From: Aequorivita xiaoshiensis
GTDB lineage: Bacteria; Bacteroidota; Bacteroidia; Flavobacteriales; Flavobacteriaceae
Direction of reading: 5' to 3'
NCBI RefSeq assembly: GCF_022008395.1
Contig: NZ_JAIRBB010000015.1
Span: forward strand, 1 to 47,957
Length of the DNA: 47,957 nucleotides
The position numbers and the translations under genes were made by a program. The notes under the pieces were generated by a model. That model had not been told where the DNA came from, did no database searches, and was given only the letters and a program-made list of their open reading frames with translations. Below are positions 1 to 7,592 of this stretch, in pieces (positions within the stretch are counted from its first letter, which is position 1; every line of letters begins with the position of its first letter).

Positions 1-61
1 CAGGACGAGAAGTTTATGCTGAGCGCAGTCGAAGTAAGTCCAGTTCCCGCTACTAAGTAAG

Positions 62-95
62 AAGACTTCACTATAAATGTGAGGTCTTTTTTTTT
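62..95 (+). terminator. Rho-independent terminator in repeat unit 1
   Basis: AGACTTCAC (63-71), a 7-base loop, and GTGAGGTCT (79-87) form a 9-bp stem with one G.U pair, followed by about nine T. It would stop plus-strand transcription coming from a gene left of the window. Confidence 0.75.
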
Positions 96-174
96 GAATA
101 TATCTTTTCAGAACAGGACGAGAAGTTTATGCTGAGCGCAGTCGAAGTAAGTCCTGTTCCCGCTACTAAATAAG

Positions 175-208
175 AAGACTTCACTATAACTGAGAGGTCT
201 ATTTTTTT
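175..208 (+). terminator. Rho-independent terminator in repeat unit 2 (slightly degraded)
   Basis: Same hairpin as in unit 1, shifted by 113 bases. The right arm reads GAGAGGTCT (192-200), which weakens the stem at its loop end; a T-run interrupted by one A follows. Confidence 0.55.
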
Positions 209-287
209 ATTTATATCTTTTCAGAACAGGGCGAGGAGTTTATGCTGAGCGCAGTCGAAATAAGTCCTGTTCCCGCTACTGAGTAAG

Positions 288-318
288 AAGACTTCACTAT
301 AACTGTGAGGTCTTTTTT
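288..318 (+). terminator. Rho-independent terminator in repeat unit 3
   Basis: AGACTTCAC (289-297) and GTGAGGTCT (305-313) form the same 9-bp stem as unit 1, followed by six T. It is the last hairpin before the alpha/beta hydrolase gene and insulates that gene from upstream transcription. Confidence 0.7.
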
Positions 319-423
319 CTTCGACATATATATATTTATTTCTCCCAATAATCTAGATTTAATTATATTCCAAAATTGTATATGTAATTTATAGAATTTT
401 GATCTTTATTAAATAAAATAACA

Positions 424-1386
424 ATGAAATTAACTGAAGGGCAGTATTCATTAGATATATTGGGTAATGATTTTCAACAAATCACCCTAGCACTAGAGAG
501 TGATTATGAAGGTGAAGTAGTTGCTACTATAATTCGCAAGAAGTCGCTGGTAAAGTCTTCTAAGGCTGTATTGTACATTCACGGTTTTAATGACTACTTC
601 TTTCAAAGTGAAATGGCAAATCTCTTTACTAGTAAGGGATTTAATTTCTATGCGCTAGATTTAAGAAAGTATGGTCGTTCGTTTTTGAGTCACCAAAAGT
701 TAAATAATGTACGCTCCCTTGAGGAGTATGACGAGGAGATTGATAAAGCTTTGCGGCTTATTCATTTAGAAAAAAATTCCAGAGTGGTTTTATTGGGGCA
801 CTCTACAGGTGGTTTGATAGTAACGAACTATGCCGCAAGATATTTAAACAGTAGCTTATTTCATTGTGTAATTTGTAACAGTCCCTTTTATGAATTTAAT
901 CTTAATTCATTTGAAAGAAATATAGGTATACCCATTCTATCATTTTTAGGGAAATATATGCCCAACAAGAAAATTTCCAGTGGTCTATCTAAGTTTTACG
1001 GTTATAGTTTACATAAAGATATGTATGGTGAATGGAGCTACAACTTAAACTGGAAACCTCACCAAATACCCAAGGTAAGTTTAAGTTTTATTAGAGCTAT
1101 ACACAATGGCCATAAAAATATTCAGAACCACTTAAAATTGGATGTTCCGTTGCTAGTAATGCATAGCGATAAAACTATTTATGAAAAAAAGTGGACGGAA
1201 AATTTTATGCATGGGGATGCTGTGTTAAATGTTCAACACATCGAATATTATGCTAAGAAGATTAAAGGTGACGTTACAACTTACACGATAAATAACGGAA
1301 TGCACGATTTATTCCTTTCTGAATTAGCTGTAAGAAGGCTTGCATTTAAAACTTTATTTGATTGGCTTAAAACGAAGATAGATTAA
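424..1386 (+). CDS. Alpha/beta hydrolase (serine hydrolase, lysophospholipase/S33-like)
   Basis: A 320-residue cytoplasmic protein with no signal peptide. The core alpha/beta-hydrolase signs are all visible: the oxyanion-side motif YIHGFNDY near residues 51-58, the nucleophile elbow GHSTGG with Ser127, a probable acid Asp in LLVMHSDKT, and a late His in NNGMHD. This resembles the serine aminopeptidase S33 / monoacylglycerol lipase group, which hydrolyses esters or acyl-glycerols; the real substrate cannot be read from the sequence. The gene stands alone on the plus strand between the 113-bp repeat array and the convergent E1 gene. The ATG at 424 follows an AT-rich leader with no clear Shine-Dalgarno sequence. 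Family assignment is secure; specificity is open. Confidence 0.85.
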   Translation: MKLTEGQYSLDILGNDFQQITLALESDYEGEVVATIIRKKSLVKSSKAVLYIHGFNDYFFQSEMANLFTSKGFNFYALDLRKYGRSFLSHQKLNNVRSLEEYDEEIDKALRLIHLEKNSRVVLLGHSTGGLIVTNYAARYLNSSLFHCVICNSPFYEFNLNSFERNIGIPILSFLGKYMPNKKISSGLSKFYGYSLHKDMYGEWSYNLNWKPHQIPKVSLSFIRAIHNGHKNIQNHLKLDVPLLVMHSDKTIYEKKWTENFMHGDAVLNVQHIEYYAKKIKGDVTTYTINNGMHDLFLSELAVRRLAFKTLFDWLKTKID

Positions 1387-1414
1387 AAAAAGAAGATCAT
1401 CCATATAGATGATC
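1385..1414 (-). terminator. Terminator for the E1 gene
   Basis: GATCATC (1395-1401) and GATGATC (1408-1414) pair around a 6-base loop. Read on the minus strand, the stem is followed by TTCTTTTTTT, giving a standard U-run. It lies between the convergent hydrolase and E1 genes; on the plus strand no T-run follows, so it serves mainly the minus-strand operon. An AT-rich inverted repeat (1515-1527 with 1545-1557) lies between it and the E1 stop. Confidence 0.6.
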
Positions 1415-1573
1415 CTCTAGAATTTGGGGGGATAATGTGGGTTAATTACTTTAATAGTTCCATTTTAATCGCTTGCAACCAATTTAAAATCAGATTGTTG
1501 TAGCTAAACTTTTTATTAAAAATTAAAAAAACTTTAATGTAATGTTTAATTTTTAATTAAGCATAAGAAATCT

Positions 1574-3646
1574 TTAATACCCTAATATGTCCAATATTTT
1601 CTTTTTAACCTTTTCAGTTGAAGGAATCATTGTTTCTTCAAGTGTTGAGTTTAAAGGAATTGCAGGCATATTTTCTGAACCAATTAGCATTACTGGTGCA
1701 TCTAAATTTTGAAAGCATTCTTCTTGTATTCTTCCTTGAAGTCCTCTACTGAATCCATTATCTGATGGTTCTTCTGTTACAACTAGACATTTACCACATT
1801 TTTTAACCGATTTAAAAACTGTCTCATAATCTAAAGGGTGAAGGGTTCTAAGATCTACAACTTCAATTTTATCCTGCATTCCAAGTTCCTCAGAAGCGTT
1901 TATTGCCCAATGCACTCCCATTCCATAGGTTATTATTGAAAGAGTTTCTTCATCTTCTTGCTTCCAAATTTCTTGTAAAACCCAAGCCTTTCCAAATGGT
2001 AATATATAATCTTCTGCAGGTAACACCGAAGTAGCAGCTTTTGTTCCTTTCACTTTACTCCAATAAAGCCCTTTATGCTCAAAAATTACAACAGGGTTTG
2101 GATCGTAATAAGCCGCTTTTAAAAGACCTTTAAGATCTGCTCCATTACTTGGATAGGCTATTTTTAATCCGCGTATATTTGTAACGATACTTTCAACTGA
2201 CGATGAATGATAAGGCCCACCACTACCATAAGCTCCAATTGGAACACGTAATACCATTGAAACAGGCCATTTTCCTTCCGAAAGGTAACAACTACGACTA
2301 ACTTCAGTAAATAACTGATTTAGCCCGGGCCAAATATAATCGGCAAACTGAACTTCAACGAACGGTTTTAAACCTACGGCACTCATTCCAACTGTACTAC
2401 CAACTATAAAAGCTTCTTGAATAGGCGTGTTAAAAACGCGGTTGTCGCCAAACTTTTCAGCTAAAGTAGCAGCTTCACGGAAAACACCTCCCAATCGCCT
2501 TCCCACGTCTTGGCCATATAACAAGGATTCTGGATGCTTGCGCATAATTTCCTCAATGGCAGATAGCGCACAATCCACCATCACTACCTTTTCGGCACCT
2601 TTCGGGCTTCTATCTCCAACTTCTTCGGTGATTTCGGTTGGTGCAAAATCGTGAGTAAATAAATCTTCCGGTGTCGGGTCTTCTGCTTTAAAAGCTTTTT
2701 CTAACGCCTTTTTGACTTCGCTTTTAACTTCGCTCTCTATTTCGTCTAATTCTTTTTGTTCAAACCCTTTATCAAGCAATAGTTTTACCATTTTCGGGTA
2801 TGGATCACGAGTCCTAGCTTCGTCTAAATCGTCGCGATAAAATTCCATTCTTACACCTGAAGTATGGTGATTTAATAATGGGACTTTTGCGTGTACTAAA
2901 AATGGTCTGCGCTCAGTTCTTATTTTTGAAATTACATCTTGAAGTGTGTTATAACTCTCTTCAAAATCAGTTCCGTCGATAGTTACCGCCTCTAGTCCAT
3001 TAAAACCTTTTGCATACTCATAAGCATTTTGAGCTCTTGTTTCAGCTGCGTTTGCTGAAATATCCCAGCCATTGTCCTGAACCAAGTATAGTATGGGTAG
3101 CTTCTTTAAAACAGCCATTTGGAAGGCTTCAGCAACTTCGCCTTCAGTAACAGAAGCATCGCCTAAACTACAAATTACAATAGGGGCATCTAATTCTGAA
3201 TTTTTAGTTTTAAATTCTGAATTAAAAGACTCCTTATACCAAAACCCTAAAGCTACCCCAGTCGCAGGTATTGCTTGCATACCTGTAGCAGAACTCTGAT
3301 GAGGAATTTTAGGCTTATCGTCGTCTTTTAAGCTTGGATGAGAGTAATAAGTTCGCCCACCTGAAAAAGGATCGTCTTTTTTAGCTAAAACCTGAAGCAT
3401 TAACTCGTAAGGTGTCATTCCAATAGATAGCAAGATCGAATCATCTCTGTAGTAAGGAAAAACATAATCTTGCGGTAAGAGCTGCATTCCTGCAGCTATT
3501 TGTATCACCTCGTGCCCACGCGAAGTTGCATGAACGTATTTTGAAACCGTCTTAAAATTCTCCTCATAAATCTCAGTCATTTCTTTTGCAGTAACGAGAG
3601 TTTTAAAGGCTTTTTTAAGGGTTTCTTTATTTATTTTATTAACCAT
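1574..3646 (-). CDS. 2-oxoacid (branched-chain type) dehydrogenase E1, fused alpha and beta subunits
   Basis: This 690-residue protein joins E1 alpha (about 1-335) to E1 beta (about 352-690), a common arrangement in Flavobacteriia. It performs thiamine-diphosphate-dependent decarboxylation of a 2-oxoacid and reductive acylation of the E2 lipoyl group. The TPP motif is visible as GDASVTEGE (162-170) ending at QDN (190-192). The beta half carries the expected transketolase-like sequence beginning near EKVVMVDCALSAIEEIM. Residues about 141-152 look like an inserted linker encoded by a short direct repeat. The E2 gene lies 174 bases upstream on the same strand, and paaK before that, so the set probably acts on branched-chain or aryl 2-oxoacids. 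Substrate is inferred. No E3 gene is in the window. Confidence 0.88.
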   Translation of the reverse strand: MVNKINKETLKKAFKTLVTAKEMTEIYEENFKTVSKYVHATSRGHEVIQIAAGMQLLPQDYVFPYYRDDSILLSIGMTPYELMLQVLAKKDDPFSGGRTYYSHPSLKDDDKPKIPHQSSATGMQAIPATGVALGFWYKESFNSEFKTKNSELDAPIVICSLGDASVTEGEVAEAFQMAVLKKLPILYLVQDNGWDISANAAETRAQNAYEYAKGFNGLEAVTIDGTDFEESYNTLQDVISKIRTERRPFLVHAKVPLLNHHTSGVRMEFYRDDLDEARTRDPYPKMVKLLLDKGFEQKELDEIESEVKSEVKKALEKAFKAEDPTPEDLFTHDFAPTEITEEVGDRSPKGAEKVVMVDCALSAIEEIMRKHPESLLYGQDVGRRLGGVFREAATLAEKFGDNRVFNTPIQEAFIVGSTVGMSAVGLKPFVEVQFADYIWPGLNQLFTEVSRSCYLSEGKWPVSMVLRVPIGAYGSGGPYHSSSVESIVTNIRGLKIAYPSNGADLKGLLKAAYYDPNPVVIFEHKGLYWSKVKGTKAATSVLPAEDYILPFGKAWVLQEIWKQEDEETLSIITYGMGVHWAINASEELGMQDKIEVVDLRTLHPLDYETVFKSVKKCGKCLVVTEEPSDNGFSRGLQGRIQEECFQNLDAPVMLIGSENMPAIPLNSTLEETMIPSTEKVKKKILDILGY

Positions 3647-3745
3647 CGATTCACGATTTTTAAAATTGTTCTGAGACCTAACAAGTTATTTAAAATTGTT
3701 AGCTCTAATTTTTAAATTAATTCTTTCTTTTATCTTTTTCTTTGT

Positions 3746-3790
3746 CATTTTGAAGGATGCTCGTTACTCGCGATAACCCTTGTCAAAATG
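3746..3790. repeat. Imperfect inverted repeat in the E2-E1 spacer
   Basis: CATTTTGA (3746-3753) and TCAAAATG (3783-3790) are 8-bp arms around about 29 bases containing GATGCTCGTTACTCGCG. Closer to E1, CTAACAA (3678-3684) and TTGTTAG (3696-3702) form a second small dyad. No T-run follows either, so they do not look like terminators. They may be small intergenic repeats or regulatory sites. Confidence 0.45.
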
Positions 3791-3820
3791 CTTGTCGCTA
3801 GCTTGCCTAAATAGTCTTGA

Positions 3821-5134
3821 CTACAATTCTCTATTTATATCAAATTTCTCCATATAGTCGGCAATTCTTCTTAAAAATGAACCAGCTAAATATCCATCAA
3901 CTATTCTATGGTCGAATGAAAGAGAGAGGTACATCATATGGCGAATTTCAATAGTATCTCCCGATTCTCTTTCCATAACCTCAGCACGCTTTTTAATAAT
4001 TCCTGTAGCCAAAATTGCTGCTTCGGGTTGATTAATTATTGGTGTGCCCATTAAACTGCCAAAAGTTCCAACATTACTAATAGTAAAAGTACTTCCTTTG
4101 GTGTCGTCACCTTTTAACTTATTGTCTCGAGCTTTCCCTGCTAATTCGTTCGTGGCTGCAGCTAACTCTTTCAAACTTTTTTTGTCAGCATTTTTTACCA
4201 CGGGAACGATTAAGTTACCAGTAGGTAGGGCAGTTGCCATTCCAATATTTATATCCTCTTTTACAATTACATTTTTCCCATCTAAAGATGAATTTATCAT
4301 CGGGAAATCGGCAATTGCATTGGCTACACATTCAATAAATAACGGGGTGAATGTAAGCTTTTCATTGTATTTTTTCTGAAATGGAATTTTGTTTTCATTT
4401 CGCCACTTTACCATATCGGTAAGATCGGCTTCCACGTAAGCAGTAACGTGTGGAGATGTATGTTTAGAAAAAACCATATGGTCGGCAATCATTTGACGCA
4501 TCCGATCCATTTCTACTATTTTCCCTTTGCCTTTGTCAAATTTTAAATCTGGCACCTGAAACCCTGTAGGCTCTGAAACTGGTTGTGCAAACTTAAACGG
4601 ACGTCCGCTTGCAATATACGCTGTAACATCACTCTTGCGTAAGCGACCATCTTTTCCGGTTCCAGGAATTCGTGCTAACTCTTCATAGCTAATATGATGC
4701 TTTCTAGCAATACTATCAACCAAAGGTGAAATGAAAAGGTTTTCATTTACTATAAATGATTTTGCTGGTGAGCTTTTACTAGGCTTCGCAATTTTTTCTT
4801 TTGAAGCTGAACTAGTACTACTGCGCTGAGTAACCTTATTTTTTGAAGGTGATGATGAGGTTTTTGAATCTGATTTTTCTAAACCTTCACTATCTGAAAG
4901 TTCTAAAATAGCTATAACTTCTCCGATTGGAACTACATCTCCATTGCTGAATTTTTGTTCAATTAACTTTCCAGAAGCTACTGCAGGGACTTCATTATCC
5001 ACTTTATCTGTAGCTACTTCTAAAAGTACTTCTCCTTTTTCAAAAAACTCACCAACGTTTACGTGCCATTCAATTATGGTTCCTTCGGTAATGCTTTCAC
5101 CCATTTTGGGCATTCTAAATTCCTGCTTCGGCAT
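3821..5134 (-). CDS. Dihydrolipoamide acyltransferase E2 of a 2-oxoacid dehydrogenase complex
   Basis: A 437-residue protein with the full E2 layout: one N-terminal lipoyl domain with the lipoylated Lys44 in DKVDNEV, a Ser/Lys-rich linker (about 84-125), a peripheral subunit-binding domain (about 134-174) that would bind E1 or E3, and a C-terminal catalytic domain whose active site reads DHRIVDG (His409, Asp413). It transfers the acyl group from E1 to CoA. The single lipoyl domain and the partner E1 alpha/beta fusion favour the branched-chain class over pyruvate dehydrogenase. The gene begins only 10 bases after paaK, so it is almost certainly co-transcribed with phenylacetate genes. That placement hints at aryl-2-oxoacid substrates, which is an inference. 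Confidence 0.9.
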   Translation of the reverse strand: MPKQEFRMPKMGESITEGTIIEWHVNVGEFFEKGEVLLEVATDKVDNEVPAVASGKLIEQKFSNGDVVPIGEVIAILELSDSEGLEKSDSKTSSSPSKNKVTQRSSTSSASKEKIAKPSKSSPAKSFIVNENLFISPLVDSIARKHHISYEELARIPGTGKDGRLRKSDVTAYIASGRPFKFAQPVSEPTGFQVPDLKFDKGKGKIVEMDRMRQMIADHMVFSKHTSPHVTAYVEADLTDMVKWRNENKIPFQKKYNEKLTFTPLFIECVANAIADFPMINSSLDGKNVIVKEDINIGMATALPTGNLIVPVVKNADKKSLKELAAATNELAGKARDNKLKGDDTKGSTFTISNVGTFGSLMGTPIINQPEAAILATGIIKKRAEVMERESGDTIEIRHMMYLSLSFDHRIVDGYLAGSFLRRIADYMEKFDINREL

Positions 5135-5144
5135 ATTTTATTTT

Positions 5145-6485
5145 TTAAGAATTTCGTAAGTCAATGATACGGTTTAATTTACCTCCTTCACTTTTAGGGA
5201 TTGCCCCATAACAATTTAAGGTCACCTTAATACTCAATCCTACTTTATCTTTTATATTTTTTTTCAATTGATTAGACATAGAAGCTAATGCTGAATTCTT
5301 CATAACCTCATCTTCTTTGAATCCACCCCCTAAACCTAACTTAATTTGAAAGTCTGAGTTGGTTTCAACTTTAACCTCTACTTGATCTGTTAAACCATTT
5401 TTGGTGACAATTAGCTGATAGTTTGGTGCTAATTCTTTATACTCCTGAAAAACTTCTTCAATTTGAGTGTGAAATAAATTTACACCTCTAATAATAAGCA
5501 TATCATCCGAACGTCCTTTAATTTGTCCCATTTTAATATGAGTTCTAGACATGCTATGGTCATAAGACAGACTGCAAATGTCATTTGTCCAATACCTCAA
5601 AAAAGGCATAGCTTCTTTTGTAAGTGTGGTAAATACTAACACACCTTCTTCTCCATAAGGAAGAGGTTCACCTGTATCCTTATCTACAATTTCAGGAAAG
5701 AAATGATCTTCCCAAACATAACTTCCTGTGCCTTGCTCATTATAGGCTTCCTGTGAAACTCCAGGACCTATAATTTCACTCAGACCATAAATATTAGTTG
5801 CTTTTACTCCTAATGAAGCTTCTATGTCACTTCTTATAGCTTCCGTCCAAGGTTCAGCTCCTAAAATAGCATATTTTAAATTAAGGTCGGATACTTTTAA
5901 GTTCCTTTTTTCTAATTCAAAAGCAATTGTTTGGGCATAAGATGGGGTGCAGCAAATTACTTCAGGCTGAAAATCTTGTAATAACGTAATTTGTCTATCT
6001 GTCATTCCCACTGAAACAGGTATTACAGACATCCCTAATTTTTCTGCTCCATAGTGAATTCCTATCCCGCCAGTAAATAGGCCATAACCATAGCTGTTAT
6101 GCATTTTCATTCCAGACTTTGCACCTCCAGCAGCCAAAGAGCGAGCTACAACTTCTGAGAAAATATCTAAGTCGTTTTTAGTATAAGCTACCACCGTAGG
6201 TTTTCCGGTAGTACCACTTGAGCAATGAATACGCGCTAATTGGTTTTCAGGTACCGTTAAAAATCCAAAAGGATACTGATCTCTTAAATCTGTTTTTTTG
6301 GTAAAAGGAAGCTTGTGGATATCATTAATCGATTTTATTGATGAAACATCAATTCCTGATTCATCAAAAAGGTTTTTATAAAACGGAACGGTTTTATATA
6401 CTCTGTTTACGAGATTCACTAGACGTTCACTTTGTAGCTTCCTAAGCTTTTCAAGAGAAAGTGTCTCAATTTCTTTATTATACAT
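5145..6485 (-). CDS. paaK: Phenylacetate-CoA ligase PaaK
   Basis: A 446-residue cytoplasmic AMP-forming ligase that activates phenylacetate with ATP and CoA to phenylacetyl-CoA, the entry step of the paa pathway. The ATP-binding P-loop-like motif SSGTTGKP is at residues 89-96, and the YGLSEI..GPGVSQE adenylate-binding stretch and the IIRGVNLFHTQIEE region typical of PaaK C-terminal domains are present. Length and order match the family (about 430-440 residues). It starts 2 bases after the paaY stop and ends 10 bases before E2, forming a tight paaY-paaK-E2 unit. Identification is secure; a related aryl acid as alternative substrate cannot be excluded. Confidence 0.94.
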   Translation of the reverse strand: MYNKEIETLSLEKLRKLQSERLVNLVNRVYKTVPFYKNLFDESGIDVSSIKSINDIHKLPFTKKTDLRDQYPFGFLTVPENQLARIHCSSGTTGKPTVVAYTKNDLDIFSEVVARSLAAGGAKSGMKMHNSYGYGLFTGGIGIHYGAEKLGMSVIPVSVGMTDRQITLLQDFQPEVICCTPSYAQTIAFELEKRNLKVSDLNLKYAILGAEPWTEAIRSDIEASLGVKATNIYGLSEIIGPGVSQEAYNEQGTGSYVWEDHFFPEIVDKDTGEPLPYGEEGVLVFTTLTKEAMPFLRYWTNDICSLSYDHSMSRTHIKMGQIKGRSDDMLIIRGVNLFHTQIEEVFQEYKELAPNYQLIVTKNGLTDQVEVKVETNSDFQIKLGLGGGFKEDEVMKNSALASMSNQLKKNIKDKVGLSIKVTLNCYGAIPKSEGGKLNRIIDLRNS

Positions 6486-6487
6486 TA

Positions 6488-7084
6488 CTATTTTTTTCTA
6501 AAATCTTGAAGCGTTTTATAAAAATCCTCTTGTACAGGTCTGTTTTTTGGAATTTTGCGTAAGGGTTCAACCTCCTTTAAACTTTTGTGACAATCGGTTG
6601 GTAATTGTTGATACAATCTTGTTCCCGCAGTTTTCCATGCAATCATATCATCTGATATATCTTTTATAGCTTTAGCTGGATTTCCTACAATCAATTTTCT
6701 TTTGGGAAATTTTTCTTCTGCTTTTACAAAACTCATAGCACCAACGATACATTCGTCACCAATTTCAGCATCGTCCATTATAACACTGTTCATTCCTATC
6801 AAGCAATTCCTGCCTAAATTGGCGCCGTGAATAACTGCGCCATGGCCTACATGAGCGCCTTCTTTTAAAACAATACTCTTACCTGGAAACATATGAACTG
6901 TACAGTTTTCTTGTACATTCACTCCGTCTTCCAAAATTATTTCACCCCAGTCTCCACGTATTGCAGCACCTGGTCCAATATAGCAGTTTTTACCAATAAT
7001 TACATTCCCTGTTACAGCAGCCAGTGGATGAACATAACTAGACTCATGAATTACTGGAATATGGCCTTTAAATGAATAGATCAT
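6488..7084 (-). CDS. paaY: PaaY, gamma-carbonic-anhydrase-like hexapeptide thioesterase
   Basis: A 198-residue left-handed beta-helix protein made of hexapeptide repeats, for example IGKNCYIGPGAAIRGDWG and LGRNCLIGMNSVIMDDAEIG. His residues in NCTVHMF, GHGAVIHG and nearby fit the gamma-carbonic-anhydrase metal site. In characterised bacteria PaaY is a thioesterase that hydrolyses the spontaneously rearranged ring-1,2-epoxide product, rescuing CoA. It lies directly before paaK (2-base gap), which supports PaaY over a generic gamma-carbonic anhydrase. The C-terminal extension after about residue 165 is also seen in PaaY proteins. The activity itself is known from the family, not shown here. Confidence 0.88.
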   Translation of the reverse strand: MIYSFKGHIPVIHESSYVHPLAAVTGNVIIGKNCYIGPGAAIRGDWGEIILEDGVNVQENCTVHMFPGKSIVLKEGAHVGHGAVIHGANLGRNCLIGMNSVIMDDAEIGDECIVGAMSFVKAEEKFPKRKLIVGNPAKAIKDISDDMIAWKTAGTRLYQQLPTDCHKSLKEVEPLRKIPKNRPVQEDFYKTLQDFRKK

Positions 7085-7126
7085 AATTTAGTTTTTAGAG
7101 AGGAATGATGTGAGCGCTTCGCTTTG

Positions 7127-7510
7127 TTAAGTGAACCATCTTATTTGTTTTTTTAAATGTCGTATTAATGATGAAATCGTTTTACCTAATTCCGTTAATC
7201 GTTTTCTGTTTTCTTCATCTGTTTCAAAGCTAATGTATTGTCTTAATCAAGCTTTAGTGGATGCAGCCACATATTCATGAGAAAGATGGCAGGCCATTTT
7301 TAAATAACGCCTAAAAATCATATCGGTACTACCGGAACCTTCGGCAATATTAAAAGCAATTGAGTCTGCTGCGCGAATAAATTGAGATGATAGTTTATAA
7401 ATTTTGTGACTTTGAAATGTTTCTACTTGCTTGTTTACAAACTCACCAAAGTCTATAGCCTTTTGATAAACTTGTAGGTCGTCAAATTTAAAATGATATT
7501 GACCTTCCAT
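7127..7510 (-). pseudogene. Four-helix-bundle protein gene (23S rRNA intervening-sequence type) with an in-frame stop
   Basis: The open part (7247-7510, 87 residues) begins with FDDLQVYQKAIDF and continues through AADSIAFNIAEGSGSTD, the hallmark of the small four-helix-bundle family first noted in 23S rRNA intervening sequences. It stops at TGA (7247-7249), but the same frame continues for 39 codons with the family's C-terminal helix, encoding ENRKRLTELGKTISSLIRHL, to a TAA at 7127-7129. The full length would be about 127 residues, normal for the family. A single CGA to TGA change after STKA explains the break. It may be a true nonsense mutation or a sequencing error. Function of the family is unknown; it sits between a crotonase gene and paaY on the same strand. 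Confidence 0.8.
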
Positions 7511-7592
7511 AATTATAAGTTCTGAAACTTATTTATCTCATCACTCAAAAAAAAGCTAACTTTTTGCGCTCACCACTACCAACTACAATCTA

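Larger units (their letters stand above)
1..320. repeat. Three tandem 113-bp non-coding repeat units, each ending in a hairpin terminator
   Basis: Near-identical units begin at 1, 114 and 227, a constant period of 113 bases; the third is cut short near 318. Each holds a GAGCGCAGTCGA core (22-33, 135-146, 248-259), the phrase GTTCCCGCTACT, and then an AGACTTCAC...GTGAGGTCT hairpin followed by a T-run. In unit 2, GAACAGGAC (111-119) and GTCCTGTTC (151-159) form a perfect 9-bp inverted repeat around the core; in unit 3 one arm differs by a base. There is no open reading frame of note. The array may begin left of the window, so the true copy number is unknown. Confidence 0.9.

Noticed and set aside
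1-423. CRISPR array at the left edge
   Set aside because: The 113-bp units are near-identical along their whole length, with no variable spacers, and no cas genes are nearby.
3678-3702. CTAACAA...TTGTTAG before E1 as a second TetR operator
   Set aside because: The half-sites resemble those at paaE, but the centre is 11-13 bases instead of 2, so the same dimer is unlikely to bind both.
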